A model generated the notes under the pieces. That model made no database searches. It was given only the letters and a program-made list of their open reading frames with translations, and was not told the DNA's origin. Of a stretch of DNA of 64,000 nucleotides, positions 10,336 through 22,690 are shown one piece after another (position 1 is the first letter of the stretch; each line of letters begins with the position of its first letter). The DNA comes from Sclerodactyla briareus (lineage: Eukaryota > Echinodermata > Holothuroidea > Dendrochirotida > Sclerodactylidae): assembly GCA_026419785.1 (NCBI GenBank), contig JAODTK010005882.1, forward strand, positions 1-64,000, read 5' to 3'. Both the position numbers and the translations under genes were made by a program.

Positions 10336-12588
10336 GTGATGGCGTGCACAACTGTCTACACCTCCTGGAAGGCAGAGTATCAGTCAGAGATGTTTTTTTT
10401 CATTGTTGTTTTCAAGGGTCTGTCCTGCTCTCCAGACCATCAACAGTATAAAGTTCACACCGTACATACTACCATATTCCTTCTTACTCCCACCAGTGTG
10501 TCACGAAAAAGTTTTTAAGTGTACGCACTCAGAGTAACATAATACAATTGCAGTAACGCTAGCAGCCACGGGTCACCGCAACTTGGCGAAGATTCATAAG
10601 AAACCATGCGCGTGTCTGCTGGGAAGGGGCGAAAAACCAGGAAGTTCAACATGAAGTTCCTGTAGTTCTGCATATCATTCCCGTGATATATTAGTGATTG
10701 CAACTTTCGATACGAGGTGCCACTTTCCCTCACATGACTTCCATTTACGTACGATGACGTCATAAGCATGTCAGGTGAGTGAAGTGACATGCAGTACACA
10801 GCTTATGTTCCACTTGATATTGCAACCATAACGTACATCTGTCAGGTGAGCGAGCCTTCAAAAATTGTATTGGCTTCTTGTGTGATCCATCCCCAGTAAC
10901 TCGCGCATACATAATGGTTCAAGCCCCGGCCAAATTGTTGGCACAGCTGCATGTATTGCTGTATTTGCAGCTGACTGTCAATTTGGTTGGAGGCTATGCA
11001 ACAGAGCCCCACTTCCGGCCCGTTCCCCCCATTTCAATGTAGGAGAAATGTTCTTAGGACCGAACACACCATGGGTTTTGCAATATGTGCTGTTTCGTCC
11101 AACTATTTTCTTTTGGCAGGGTTGTAGGCAGAATACCTCACATGGGTGAAGGCCAATAAAGTTATCCCCTCCAATGAACCCCTGCCCTAGGACTCCGCCA
11201 AGAGAGACCCCTACTAGGGCTACATGAACCCTAGACCAAAGGGGCACATAGAGCAGCCCATCAGCACCAACTACAGGCGTATGGAGAAACGTGGCAGTGG
11301 TTGTTTGGTGACCAACCCCAGAGCAATAAAGCAAATTACAAATTGAGTATTTGCCATTTAACATTCTGAATTTGGCAAATATTGAGGATCCCCAACTCTG
11401 CTAAAAATGTGTTTTTTTTCTGTGTGTAATTCAGATACCTACACCTTAGTAAACCCAAAACAGGAAGAAAAATGCCCAAATGATCAGAGTTGTCCAATTA
11501 TTATTTTGTAGGTATTTTCGCCTCACCATAGAAGTTCCTGCTACTAGACTATGGGTACTTTTTTTTTTTTCATCTTTCAATTCCAAAGCTCCCTTCTCCC
11601 TCCCATGCCACCGGGATGGGTTTCAATTTGTTTGAGTGAGCCCAAAACACAAGCTACCCGGACACCACCAAATACAGACAAGGTTTCCTTTATTTAGCTA
11701 TGTGAACAACGGGAAAAATATCTATGGGACTAATGATGTCTTGACTGGTTAATTTTGTGGTCCTCATATCTATTCAATGCATCAATAACAGTATCATTGT
11801 AACAGTCAACATGATTCCGCATTGGCTCTAGAATATCAAGAGGAAAAAAAAAGCAGTTAATCACAGGCTGGCGGGAAAAAAAAAAACAAAGGGGGAGTTG
11901 GCGCAAGATGCCCAGCACTAACATTGCCATCCAATACCCTGACCAGCCTACTCTACGCCTGATTACTCCACCATTTATCCTGAAAAAGGACAAACAGCAA
12001 ATAATTATTGATTCATGAAATTGAGTCGAGCAATGGAGGTTCACAATAAACAGCCAACCAAGCGTTTTGATGGACTCACAACAAGCGAACATTTACTCAA
12101 CAACATTTGCATGAATGGCACACTATAGCCAATTTTGTCTATTAAAGGTGTTGGGGTGAGAAAACTTCAGGCAGGAGGAAAGATGTAGTAAAGCGAACAA
12201 CAGAAAACCCCGGACGTACGCTTTGGGCACAGAGTAGGGGCGGAGGTGGGGGTGGGGGAGGGAGGTTAGGCAGCTTCAAAAGTCCAACTGGATTGAAAAG
12301 AATCTAACTGAGTGTATGAGTGTCTGGGAGCAGAGGCCTGCATCGGTGTACGGCCGGAGGGGGGGGCAGAATTGTGGTTTACCATCTCTGCGAATAACCA
12401 TATGAGGAACATCCAATCATAGCACCACAATGAATCCTTGAAAATAGCGGCTCTCAGGCCACTGGAAAATAGCCATTCCTGGTTCCATGGAGGACATTTT
12501 CATTGCTGGTCTCGAGTTCCGCAAGAACACACTGAAAAAGTTGACCATAAGGGTTCTAACAGGCAAAATATTTCGTTTTGATGAGAAT
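10336..12588. other. Unique sequence without a supported gene
   Basis: The longest frame is 128 codons on the minus strand (10,978-11,364). It has no recognisable motif, signal or splice context, and such a length is expected by chance in 64 kb. Pyrimidine tracts and short A runs are present, and G-rich runs occur at 12,240-12,365. Nothing more can be supported. Confidence 0.4.
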
Positions 12589-12590
12589 TA

Positions 12591-13324
12591 TATCCCCACA
12601 TGGGGATGTTCATATGGTTTTGACTCGCCATTGCCACTCCGCCATCGGCTCCGCCGCCAGCCATCTCCGCCTCGTCTCCACCGCCGCCGGAAAAACTTTC
12701 AACGCGATAACTCTTTAACAACCGCATTCTTGATTGACTTGAAACTCTCGCATCTTGTTATATTATCCAATAAAATCTCGGATGAGTTCGAAAGTTGGCG
12801 TCGCCCTCCACTACAAGGTGGCCTCTCGGATTTTTTTTTTGACGAAACATTTTTAACGCTTATCTGCGCGTTTTGGAACTAGCGATGGTTTCAAGAACCA
12901 ATTTTTTTCGTTTTCCGCTCCAGGAAAACCCCCGGCAGAGCCATTCCAATTTTTTGGCAAGAACCATTTTTTTTTGCTGAATCTGTCCATTTCGGAACAT
13001 GGCAATCACTTGAGACCAACTTTCGTTTTTTTTGCCCCATTGGCACTCCCCCCAGCGCCCTCTTTGATTTTTGCCAACCACATTTAGCGCTGATTGATGC
13101 GTTTCGGTACATGGAGATTCAGTTTTGGATAAACTTGTCAATTTTTTTTGCTCATGGGACTCCACCGCCGCGGCCATTTTGAATTTTTGACGAAACTTTT
13201 TTTCATCACTGATTTACGCATTTTCGGAACATGGCGATCATTTTGGACCAACTTTGGTTTCAGCCTCATCGGATAAATGAAATTGATATTGTCTCTCCCA
13301 CTGACTGCTCCAAATGTGGGGATA
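12591..13324 (+). mobile_element. TA-target element with GCC-rich leader
   Basis: The left end TATCCCCACAT and right end ATGTGGGGATA are inverted copies, each flanked by TA (12,589-12,590 and 13,325-13,326). That suggests a Tc1/mariner-like or other TA-target non-autonomous element. After a short spacer come imperfect CCGCC repeats (12,637-12,690), then GCGATAACTCTTTAAC, the motif shared with the 34,189 and 26,127 copies. The remainder consists of about four diverged units of roughly 115 bp, each carrying a TTTCGGAACATGGCGATCA-like core (near 12,871, 12,991, 13,101 and 13,220). It has no transposase. The 131-codon frame crossing it is incidental. Confidence 0.65.
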
Positions 13325-15761
13325 TACACGTTGCGTTTACCCGCCCGGCGATGTCTAGCTTATGATCTGAGCATCTATGTGGAGTGCCACTATCAAAATC
13401 GTTAATAAATTAGGACCCCCAGTAAGGGCCTCCGAAACCCAGCTACAAAAGGGGTAAATCATTGCCTGATTGGGAGCATGTTTTGCGCAGTTCGGGCACT
13501 CACAGTCCTTTCGGGGGGGGGGGGGGATAACTTCTATGGGCTTGAAAACCCTAGCTTCCGTCTAACCCTGGCCCACATTGACCTCCAGGAGACTACTTAT
13601 TTATCATGTTTCACGCTGCAATTTTATCAATGACCTCAAACAATTGAAGTACATAGCCTTGACTATTCATTCTACCAAATGGCTGTCCAAATTTCTACCC
13701 AAACCTGATCACCAGAATTTACAGTATTCTTGGAAATCAGTGTCTTAACATTTCAGAGGAAATCCTACAAAACAAGTAAGCATGATAGATATCACACACT
13801 ACAAACACAGCGATTGTAAGTTCTCCATGAACTTTGTTCTGGCGAGACAAGTAGGTGGGGGGGGGGGGGGGGAAAGGGGGATATACTACAATGAGAGCAA
13901 CCCATAATTACACTGGCTACAGCGGTCATACCAGGGAATATAAGTCAAATTCTGGTTCCTCTCTGCTAATGAATAGAGTGCAAAAAAAATTATAGAAAGC
14001 TGCTAAAAATGTCTGTCATTTATTGCTAATCAATTACTGGGAGGTTATCCCTTTAGCGAGTTGCTATCTATCGACAGCCAGCTGGGGTGCAGTCTGCATC
14101 ATCTCCCAGGCGCCATCCATGCTTGGTACAGACTGAGTGGCGGGAACTGTTCTACTTTGAATCATCAAAATGGAAGTATTTGACACAGGAAATAAATTAT
14201 TGTCAAGGGCTGAATGGCGCAGAGAGGGTTTACAACTTTGGGGTCATGTTTTAGGGCGCCACATTCTATTGGTATAAATTTCATGGAATAAAACTAAAAC
14301 ACTCAGCTGGAATGTGGGTTGAAATTGACTCTCTCCTGAAGAGAAAACTTGGAACAATTCTAGACACAACGTCTGGCATCACAATGAAAAAAAGGTTTGA
14401 TTGCCAACTCAGAATAGAGTATGGATATTGTTGTGATAGGTCATCACAATATGATTGGATAACACGATATTGTATTGTGAGTTAGTGACGCAGAAACAAC
14501 AAGGTACCATTACTTGACAGATGTGCGAAGAATATTGTCTTTGAATAATTCAGATGGCTTTGCGATCGGCATATGTCAAATTACCCAACCCAAATTTGCA
14601 GATGAAGAGGGCTCTTGTAGGCCTACGGTAGGACCAGGAGGAATGTATAGAGAAGGTGGTGGTGATAGAAACGGCTGATGGCCACATTTCTTAGGAGAGT
14701 TTAGACTAGGACAACTCACCTCACTCCCTTTGGTCAATTTTTTTTTCCTTTTCCACGGATGGGCCAAGCATGCAAATCCAGTGCTTATGTGGCATGTTTT
14801 AGCATATAATGTGCTATATTGTAATGTTCACAGTCAAAATTCAATGTCGATTATAATTTTATATCCGTCACAATTAGTAAATACAATAGATTACTACAAG
14901 CCCCCCCAATGGGGTAAACACAATAGATTGCTACAGTATGGGACCGCACACCACAACACCGTGGCTGGGAAGGACACGGACATGACCACCACCAGCCAAA
15001 GGCTGAATGGAATGAATGGAACTTCCACAATTTTCACTGTGTGTTGTGAGTGCCTTATTTGATATATTGCAGAGGGCCACTAACTCAAGGTTTATCTGAG
15101 ACGAGACCCCTTCCATGCCCCAATTCCGCCCTACCCAAAATGCTGAAAATGATTGAGTTAACTTTATACCAAGTCTATGCTATGACTCAGATCAAGGATA
15201 TAATTCAACTGTTATTTGACAGAAGTGTCACCAGATAAGGTTCCTCGGAACAGGCACAGCCAGTCAAGCACCCCACAACCAGACCCACAGCACCAAAAAA
15301 AATCCAAATTAAACTGCAACAGCTCCGTTCATTTGAATCTATTGTAGTCATGTAACAAAGGAAACATGTGGTCCAAGTGGTAACCCATGGGCCATGACCA
15401 CACCCCTAACCAAAATATTCCAATATCTGAATAGTGTTGAACGGTGACAGACAAGACCTATCAACAGCTGCTATCAACAGACTGCCCAATAAGACTCAAA
15501 GAGAGTTTGTCCTCACTCTCCCCCAACAGGTGCAAATGTACAAAGCTTGTTTACTGGCGTGTGGGTACGTGAAGCGCGGAAACCTGTGAGGCGGATGCGA
15601 AAGAACGCGTACCCCATACACGAGAATTTCGCTATAGTATAATACAAGGGTATTATGGTATCTTCAAAAATGTGAACCAAACCACATGTGAGCAGGAAGA
15701 ATCTGACAAAGCGAATCCCCCAAACTTAATTAGTAGGGAATTAACTAAGGAGGATACTTAC
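13325..15761. other. Unique sequence with G tracts, no supported gene
   Basis: G14 (13,513-13,526) and G16 (13,857-13,872) runs occur. A 21-bp imperfect direct repeat (TAAAYACAATAGATTRCTACA) lies at about 14,878 and 14,916. A minus-strand frame near 14,720-14,767 ends at a GTGAGT donor but lacks an acceptor. No gene is supported. Confidence 0.4.
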
Positions 15762-15799
15762 TTGTACACCAGATGCACCTATATTTCTGAACTCCTAAT
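15762..15799 (-). CDS. Candidate 38-base microexon, cysteine motif
   Basis: Splice signals are excellent on the minus strand: acceptor TCTTTTGTTTTCCCACCAG and donor GTAAGTATCC. Only one frame is open, reading LGVQKYRCIWCT. The CxWC pattern resembles cysteine-rich modules such as the PSI domain of plexins (CxWC core), but twelve residues cannot prove that. The exon lies 6 kb upstream, in the minus-strand sense, of the semaphorin exon. A PSI domain normally follows the sema domain, so the two need not belong together. Confidence 0.35.
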
Positions 15800-16796
15800 C
15801 TGGTGGGAAAACAAAAGATGGTACTGGCAACCCCACATGAACTGTGAAATATTTGTTAGTCACAAACTGAGGTTTACCAGAGTGGTCACACACCCATGAC
15901 TACACACACTCCTAACAAAAATGTTTCCACTTCAACCATCTCACCTAAAACCGCGAGAGTGAACCCTTGGAAGGGGGTGGTCATTTCAAGGACGTGACTG
16001 AAGGGCGAAGGACTTACTGATTGAGCAAATACAAAGGCAATATTCGGACATGCGTACATCAAATATGGGAGTAATAATATTTGTGTAGATGCCTATCTGC
16101 CCCTAATTTTAAACTGTCATGTAATGTGGCCTTGCCTATGTGAAATGTCCCACCCCCCCAACATTAGATAAACCGCCCATTGACCTTTGACACCCCATCC
16201 CGAAATCCAAAACCGAATCGCAATGCTCGTAGAGTCTGATCTAAATACTTATCATCGTTATACATGTAGTAGTTCTGCCAAGTGCTAACAAGCATGCATG
16301 CTCAAGAATTGACATTTGGAAGTAGTACGTTTTCTATCAGAAAGATACCAGTATGTAAGCGTCCCTGGACAAGTTGTTGATTTTTCTGCTATAACACAGG
16401 CTACTTATGGTGATTATCCCCATATGCAGAACAAATCCCACACAAGCACAATACTTCCGTGGGGCCAATTGAACCTGTACTAGAAAAAATTTATGACATG
16501 CTTGCTGACATTATCCCGCAAACCAGATGGAGAATAAGAATTTATTTTTCCAACGAAAATATTTATGGCATTAGTCGGCTTCCCAACAGTGGGGATCGCA
16601 GGGTAGATAATGTTTTGTTGTCACGTCATCAAATCCATGTTCTACAATGCTGTCAGGACTGAAATTCCTCCTTTCTGGATTATAAGCAAGTAAGAATCGA
16701 TACAACTTTCGAGTGGGAGAATGATGTTCTCAGAGCACCTCCCTGAGGATTGCACTCAACGGTCCACATGAAAGTTTACTTCGTTGAACGTAGATA
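15800..16796. other. Unique sequence, one weak open frame
   Basis: A plus-strand frame at about 16,428-16,662 follows an acceptor-like CCCCATATGCAG and contains a protein-like stretch (EPVLEKIYDMLADIIPQTRW). It has no good donor. It is noted as possible coding but not called. Confidence 0.3.
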
Positions 16797-16946
16797 TCAA
16801 TTCAACTGCCTCATACGAAGATACTCTCTAATCTCCTCAGGCCGACTTTGCAATATCCACAATCCATGCTCATCTTGACATAAACAACCATGGGTCGTAA
16901 CAAATAACCCCAGAAACAGCAGCGCGTCATTGTCACATTTATATAG
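16797..16946 (-). CDS. Candidate terminal exon, unknown protein
   Basis: The minus-strand segment follows an acceptor (CCACCCATATCCTGGGCAG) and is open for 49 codons to a TGA. It ends with SRPEEIREYLRMRQLN, a charged helix-like tail. The middle contains three cysteines. No family is recognised. It lies 240 bases beyond another candidate terminal exon on the same strand, and both cannot end the same isoform. Confidence 0.33.
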   Translation of the reverse strand, partial: LYKCDNDALLFLGLFVTTHGCLCQDEHGLWILQSRPEEIREYLRMRQLN

Positions 16947-17186
16947 CTGCCCAGGATATGGGTGGATCAAGAAATTAGGGTGTAGGGAGATGCCTTTACT
17001 TTGAGCCCGCAAGGATTCAGGTCGATCTCTTCTTGGAGTGGAATGATTCTACAGGGAAGATGTGACAGACCAAGATTGACAGTAAAATAAAATGAAAACA
17101 AGAATGATCTTACCACGCCTTTTGTTTTTGATAGCAGAGAGAGAAGGAGAGTATGGTGTAGCATCATTAACACTCCGAGAAATAAT

Positions 17187-17368
17187 TCAAAAAAATGTCT
17201 GAGATGATGAATTGTCAATGACACAAGCTTCTTCCTGGTTGCAGTGACAAGCAAGTCCCGGCATCTGCATATCGAGACGAGTCGAGAGCTTCATCTGGAG
17301 AGCTCGGAAAATCACACTATGCTCGTTCACACCAACCAATGGAGGTACCCACCTCAAACAGCCGTGCA
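17187..17368 (-). CDS. Candidate terminal exon, unknown protein
   Basis: A very strong acceptor (TTCTTACTTCAATTTAATTTCCTAG) on the minus strand opens a 59-codon frame ending in TGA, with EHSVIFRALQMKLSTRLDMQ and a later CHCNQEEAC segment. The alternative frame from the same acceptor is short. The splice site is the best part of the evidence; the product is unknown. Confidence 0.35.
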
Positions 17369-19565
17369 CTAGGAAATTAAATTGAAGTAAGAACGTTTCT
17401 TGGCAGGCCGCCGATTCGAGTCGTTATTTCTGCTTTTCAAACTCTAAATTTATGACAATGCCATGATAACTTAGCCAGCAGGTGAATGAGGCCAAAATAA
17501 CTGAATTTTGCCGAAAAAATCCAACAAATAGACAAAAGTGGGAATATAGGATTATCTCTGAACGATGAAAGAATATCAAACCGTTGATTTAAACAAGTGA
17601 GATCTGAAACCGCTGCGTCTTGGGTTTTGCTCGATTGGTGGTTGTTTTGTTCAGTCATTAGTAGGTTTCAACTAGTCACGGATCAGAAGAAATTTTACTG
17701 TAGCACACCTCCCATTGAAGGTGACGAAATCCGCACCTCATGCCCCAACTTCTCCCTCCGATTACACAGCCATCTATAACTTTCAAAAACGCATTCAAGA
17801 ACATTCTAATCCACTGAAATGTTGAAAGTTCATTAGTATGAAGTTGGTACTTACAAGCTAAATTTGACCGTAATTAATTGGTGAAAATCACCACTTGTTT
17901 TTTCCCCAGTTGTCTTGTTTGAAACATAGTTTTGTAAACAGAAGCTGGTCCACTCAGGGCTCATTTTGGCGATCCTATATTCCTATTGGGCACAGGCAGG
18001 ACATATAATATAAAAAAATCTGCATGATTATTCAGAACTTGAGAGTGGCAATGAAAAAACAAACTGAAGTGTCTTGATCAAAAGTCAACTTGTGATCAGT
18101 GAAGAGATTCCTGAATGATTTAGGGATGCATGTCTGGTAATTCTCCACCTGCCAAAGACCATACGGGAATGAATGATTCGAACCTTTCTTAACTAAATAA
18201 TTGCGCTTATGGCGTATAATTAATTGAAATACAAGCTTGGTTTATCGGAAAACTGAAGTAGTTGAAACAGAAAGTTGGCCACATGCGCTAGCCTAAATAA
18301 AGCCTAGCTCGAGTTGTGAAACGCGAGGGGTACATAAAGCCCAGCGGGGAGCGCAGGCTAGTTTCAACCAAAACCCTGATCTCGAGGTTGCGGGTTGAGA
18401 AAGAGCTAATTGCCAAAATCTGGAAGCATCTGCTTTTATAAAGGTTCTAGGTTTGCCAGGGAATGCCACTGGCTAGTGCACAGCTGAATGGAAAGTGGAA
18501 TCGCATAATTATGCCGCTTACCATTTACCTATACGAAAGGCTAGAAAGTTTACAAATACATATGAACATATATACATACAAACACTATATACATGCATAC
18601 AAATATATAACATACATACATATCATACATAATACATAGAACACGAACGCACGCACACACACCACCAAAGGTATCGCCGAGTCACTTCCTGAACTGTGTT
18701 CGAGCCAAAGCAATAAAGACCTGATTGAAAGTGGCAGATAAATTCATCCCCTTCATTCCAATGTACTTGAATAGATTTCCATCAGTTAGGCTTTGCAGGG
18801 ACTTGATGCACAAATGTTTGTATAACAGAATTGTTAGGAAAAATCAACTTTTATTATGGAGAGATAACAAGACCCCACCACCCCCCACTTTCCTCCCTCC
18901 TACCTCACGAATATGCCAATTGCCCAAGGGCGTTTTTTTTTTCCATACCAGACCCCTCTATCAAACAAATTGTACATGATAGCATATAAACTCGGACGTT
19001 GGCAGGCGGGTGAAACAGCAGGCAGGTATTAGAGCCTTTTTCCCAATATCAATGAGATTGACATTGATTTCAACCACATTCAATCAGCTAGAACATGGCC
19101 CTAAGGTGTGTCAGAATTCCAGAAAAGCTCAGAGTCACACATGATATGAGTTGGTGATGGATTCACCACCCTTTTCCAGCTCCTACATCAGCGATGTGGT
19201 GGGCGTTGTTGGGTATTCATGACTCTACAAAATCAGGGCAATTATGGGAGTTACTTAGGTTGAGGGTCATCATCCAGGGTCTGTATCACCAGATAAATGA
19301 GGGGGGGGGGGGGGGGAGGAGAGAAAACAATTTAAACTCAAAGGGCCTAAAAAAATGGGAGCCATGAGCGATAGTAGGGAAAGGAATGAAAAGAAAAAAA
19401 AATCAAGATCAAGGAGGTAGATCACATCATGTGACTTGAGCAGAGATGTTCAAAAACAAATCCAGAACAGGGGGGAGGAATATTCCTACTACAATATTTG
19501 CGTGGAAAAGGATTAGAGAACAAAAAATTCAGAATTTTGATTATTCCCACCTCTCGAAGAGCAGG
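17369..19565. other. Unique sequence, no supported gene
   Basis: An imperfect inverted pair (GTTGAAAC...GCGCTAGCCT at 18,264-18,294 and AGGCTAGTTTCAAC near 18,355) could form a hairpin of about 100 bp. A microsatellite occupies 18,545-18,662 and a G16 run lies at 19,301-19,316. No gene is supported. Confidence 0.4.
18545..18662. repeat. ATAC/ACAT microsatellite
   Basis: Degenerate ATAC, ACAT and AC tetranucleotide repeats with interruptions, ending in a short AC run before 18,663. Confidence 0.8.
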
Positions 19566-19760
19566 CTAGCACTGAACTGTAAGACAAAATAAAAATATCC
19601 ATAGAACTTGGTTCCCGTAAGTATACCAGTTGAGCCATATGGAGGACTCAAACACGAAAGGGGCAAATGTTTCATTACGGTCAAGGCTTGTAATGGCCCA
19701 TACTTGAAGGGTAACAGGAACGCCAGTGGTGGCCAAAATTACACCCAGAACAGGCAGCAA
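19566..19760 (-). CDS. Candidate membrane-protein segment
   Basis: The minus-strand frame is open for 64 codons and has two hydrophobic stretches, LPVLGVILATTGVPVTLQVW and GNQVLWIFLFCLTVQC. Between them is a polar loop with a potential glycosylation site (NETF). This looks like two transmembrane helices. An acceptor-like TTCCTGTTACCCTTCAAG lies inside the segment, so the exon may start later. No donor is convincing, so boundaries are those of the open frame. No family is recognised. Confidence 0.3.
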   Translation of the reverse strand: MLPVLGVILATTGVPVTLQVWAITSLDRNETFAPFVFESSIWLNWYTYGNQVLWIFLFCLTVQC

Positions 19761-20220
19761 TCAGGATACGACAAAAGCTGAGAAGAGGACGAAGGCCTAA
19801 TTGAGCCATGATTAAAACCTCATTACATGGGACTTTACATTAACCGAAGGTTGGAACACGGACAGAATTGCTTTTTCGGAAAGATTATCGGAACCCTATT
19901 GTTGTGACTGTCTCTAGCAAAATGATATTATTGTGGGGAATCATACTGATACGTTTCACATTGCCCCATCCAACATAGGATATGAGCCACCCAGACTGCA
20001 ATGAACCCATTGCACCCGGGCTAGGCGGAGAGTAACAAAAACTTGATGTATTCGCATAAACAATGAATAACTTGGAAGCCCCCCCAACAATGAGTAGCCC
20101 TGGAGTTCAACCTGTGTAAGCCACTGTCCAGGGGCTTGTGATTTGTGATATGGTCAGTGACTCATGCAAACCATTTCAATTCAAGGCAAACAGTTTGAAA
20201 CTTCCCCAAAATAAAGGAAA

Positions 20221-20329
20221 TCAGAGAAACTGTACAGACAAGACCTCTGGGGCAAACCAACCACAGGCTTCCTTGTTAGCCACAGCGGACCACACAACAA
20301 TGGCAGACAGAATCAAAACAACGAAATGA
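20221..20329 (-). CDS. Candidate membrane-protein segment
   Basis: After an acceptor (CCACCCACCTTAATGACAG) the minus strand is open for 35 codons, starting with a hydrophobic helix (HFVVLILSAIVVWSAVANKE). It lies 0.5 kb upstream of the other membrane-like segment on the same strand, so both could belong to one multi-pass protein. The donor is unclear. The entry is weak and could be chance. Confidence 0.27.
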
Positions 20330-20506
20330 CTGTCATTAAGGTGGGTGGTACCCCATTAAGTGGTCTGTTGGTAAAAAATACAGCAGGCAAGCAAAGCCAC
20401 AGACAGTGAATTAACAAGACCATCATACCTACCGCCTCACAGCCTACCAATAGCCATACCACGGAAAATCAGAACATATTGTGGTGAACATTGCAATGAT
20501 TTGCCG

Positions 20507-20686
20507 CAATGGGCGTCAATCATTGGGTTGGGGGGGGGGGAAGGGGGACCTGTCCCCCCACTTTTGAGGTGCTCCCCAGTTGATGTTTTAAATTTTTTCA
20601 CACAGTAACTTTTTTTTGGTGGCGAGGTCATGGTCCCCCCACCTGTGAGTCAGTTCGCCCCCACTTCGGAAGGGATGACGCCTATG
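20507..20686 (+). mobile_element. Short hAT-like MITE (180 bp)
   Basis: The left end CAATGGGCGTCAATC and the right end GATGACGCCTATG are inverted copies of a CAxxGGCGTCA terminus. The interior contains paired G10 and CCCCCC tracts. The flanks ATTTGCCG and ATTGGCAG agree at 6 of 8 bases, which may be a decayed 8-bp target duplication. The interior AGTAACTTTTTTTTGGTGGC matches 48,645-48,797 in inverse orientation. Confidence 0.5.
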
Positions 20687-22618
20687 ATTGGCAGCTTGGT
20701 CTGTCAATCCAGGGCTTGCTTTAGCCAGAGAAACAGTCAAGGAGTCATGGACTACCGGTATTCCGATTGCTACATACAGTTTGTTTGACAATCACTGTTA
20801 CTAATTTCATGGAAGCCGCCTATTTGAACGGCCTGTGCCCACCATCCTGGGTGACCCCCTGTATTGTCATAGAACAGTAGCAGCCAGTATGACAATCCCA
20901 ACGTTTTTTATTAATAGGAAGTTTTTGGCAAATCAACTGAATCAATGGAAAGTTCAGTCGTTTCATCATGAAGCCCCCCTTCCCCCTAGAGGAATAGACA
21001 CCGCCAACGTGCACATAGATCGTTCCCACTTTCAATCAATCAGAGGGGTGACATTATTTGCCTTTTTTTTCATTAAGAAGGGGAGGATTTAGGGGAACGG
21101 GAGTGGGAGATTGGTTCCCAAATTGACCACACCTGTCCAAAATATGCAAATGTCAAATCTGCCCCCACCCCCCAAAAAAAATCGCAAAGATCAAATGGCC
21201 GCCGGGTGGGGTGAAGGGGGTCCACTAGCGAAACCAACGTTTGTGGCATTGCCTGCAGTATATCAGCTGTACATCACAATGCTCCCTCCTCTATAAAAGC
21301 TGGGCAATGGCATCCAAGCCTCCAATTCTGATAAAGAAGCCATGATAAAACTCACAACACCACCTGGGCATAATGGATGGTGGGGGTATGCCATTTGCCT
21401 GTGGGAAAATTCAAACTAACAACGGAGATGGCGCGGGATTGCTTTCAGAATTGCACATATGAAAATAACAAATTAGAAGTTTCATTATTCGACCGGTTAT
21501 TGTGTATGTACAATGTTATCTACTTACATACTGGGAATCACTGCATGATTATTCACAGTGATGATACCAGTGATGGAGGGACTCGAGTCGAGAGGATTAG
21601 AACTTGATTTTTACGATAGTTACAAGACCCCCCCCCCCCCAAAATGAAATGCACAACTCTCGCCAAAAAGTAGCCTAAACTTCTCCCATGGAAATTACAT
21701 CGTCTCTACAAACCAATTGCAGGTTTGATGGTCCATAATCAATTACGAGATAAACAACAGATACATGCGAGCGCCGAGCGGAAGAGTCTACATTGTGACG
21801 AATATTAATATGTCCGAATTGTTTGCGGCATAACATAGGGACATATATACAAGAAAAACTTGGAACAAATCATATGAAGGGAGATCTACTAACGAAAAAG
21901 TCACAGGCATTATTCCTGTTTATAATGAAACCTTCACACGAACTTAACACAACCTGGAATAGCAAAAATCTGGTTTGAATTTACGATCTGTATTGGGGAA
22001 GATTAAAACCTAGCTTACATTTCCACCCTTGTTTTGCCAGTTGTGAGTACGGTTACTATCCAACCATGTGCTTCATAAGTTGATCTGTGATTGGCAGTGA
22101 GTACACTTTCCGAGTACAAAGTTAAATTTATCTGTAATGGTTCATAAGACAGTTATGCAGCAGGTTTATCTCTGTGAGTTATAGGGGGGCATTCTTATGA
22201 CTCGGAATAAGGACTTGGATTACCGATGACTCGGAACCTATGATTGACAGAACCGGGACTCAGCAGGAGGCAGGTTTTAGTCGTGACCTAGTGCAAAAGA
22301 CACCATTTGTAGTGAGTTATGCTACAGCCACAATGCATGTCAATACATGGCACCCCCCCATTGTTAAAAACCCCCCTGGGATGCAGTCAGGTAAATGAAG
22401 GTCATTACAATCCAGAGTGGGCCCTACTGTGCCGTCACATTAAACTACATGATCAGTCACAAAAGTCTTACTAGGGGGGTGTCAATTCAATTTGCTCAAT
22501 TAGATGGAAAATGATGGGGAAAATTACTATTAGAATGTGAGTATCTGAGTGACAGAGGAGTGCATCATTATATACACTAAACATTTGGATCCCATCGACT
22601 ATGACTCACCCTATCCAG
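20687..22618. other. Unique sequence, no supported gene
   Basis: Only short frames occur. A C-rich stretch is present at 21,629-21,640. If the terminal exon at 22,619 is real, part of this is its upstream intron. Confidence 0.4.
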
Positions 22619-22690
22619 GGATGGAGGAATGCTGCGTACATTGACAAGTTCGATAAGACGTACAAAGAGCAGCTGATCTCCTATAATTAG
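22619..22690 (+). CDS. Candidate last coding exon, unknown protein
   Basis: The acceptor GACTCACCCTATCCAG is followed by 23 codons and a TAG. They read GWRNAAYIDKFDKTYKEQLI then SYN, a strongly protein-like, charged, aromatic C-terminal tail. The frame starts in phase 0. A canonical AATAAA lies 760 bases downstream at 23,450 followed by a GT-rich stretch, giving a plausible 3' UTR. I do not recognise the protein and found no convincing upstream exon. Confidence 0.42.
   Translation, partial: GWRNAAYIDKFDKTYKEQLISYN

Noticed and set aside
10917-10928. GGTTCAAGCCCC, a possible B box of a tRNA or SINE
   Set aside because: No A box lies at a proper distance upstream and no cloverleaf can be drawn.
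10978-11364. 128-codon minus-strand frame with glycine- and valine-rich sequence
   Set aside because: It shows no known family, signal peptide or splice sites. A frame of this length is expected by chance in 64 kb.
12487-12882. 131-codon plus-strand frame with an arginine/proline-rich middle
   Set aside because: It crosses the terminus and GCC-rich leader of the TA-target element, so the composition comes from the CCGCC repeats.
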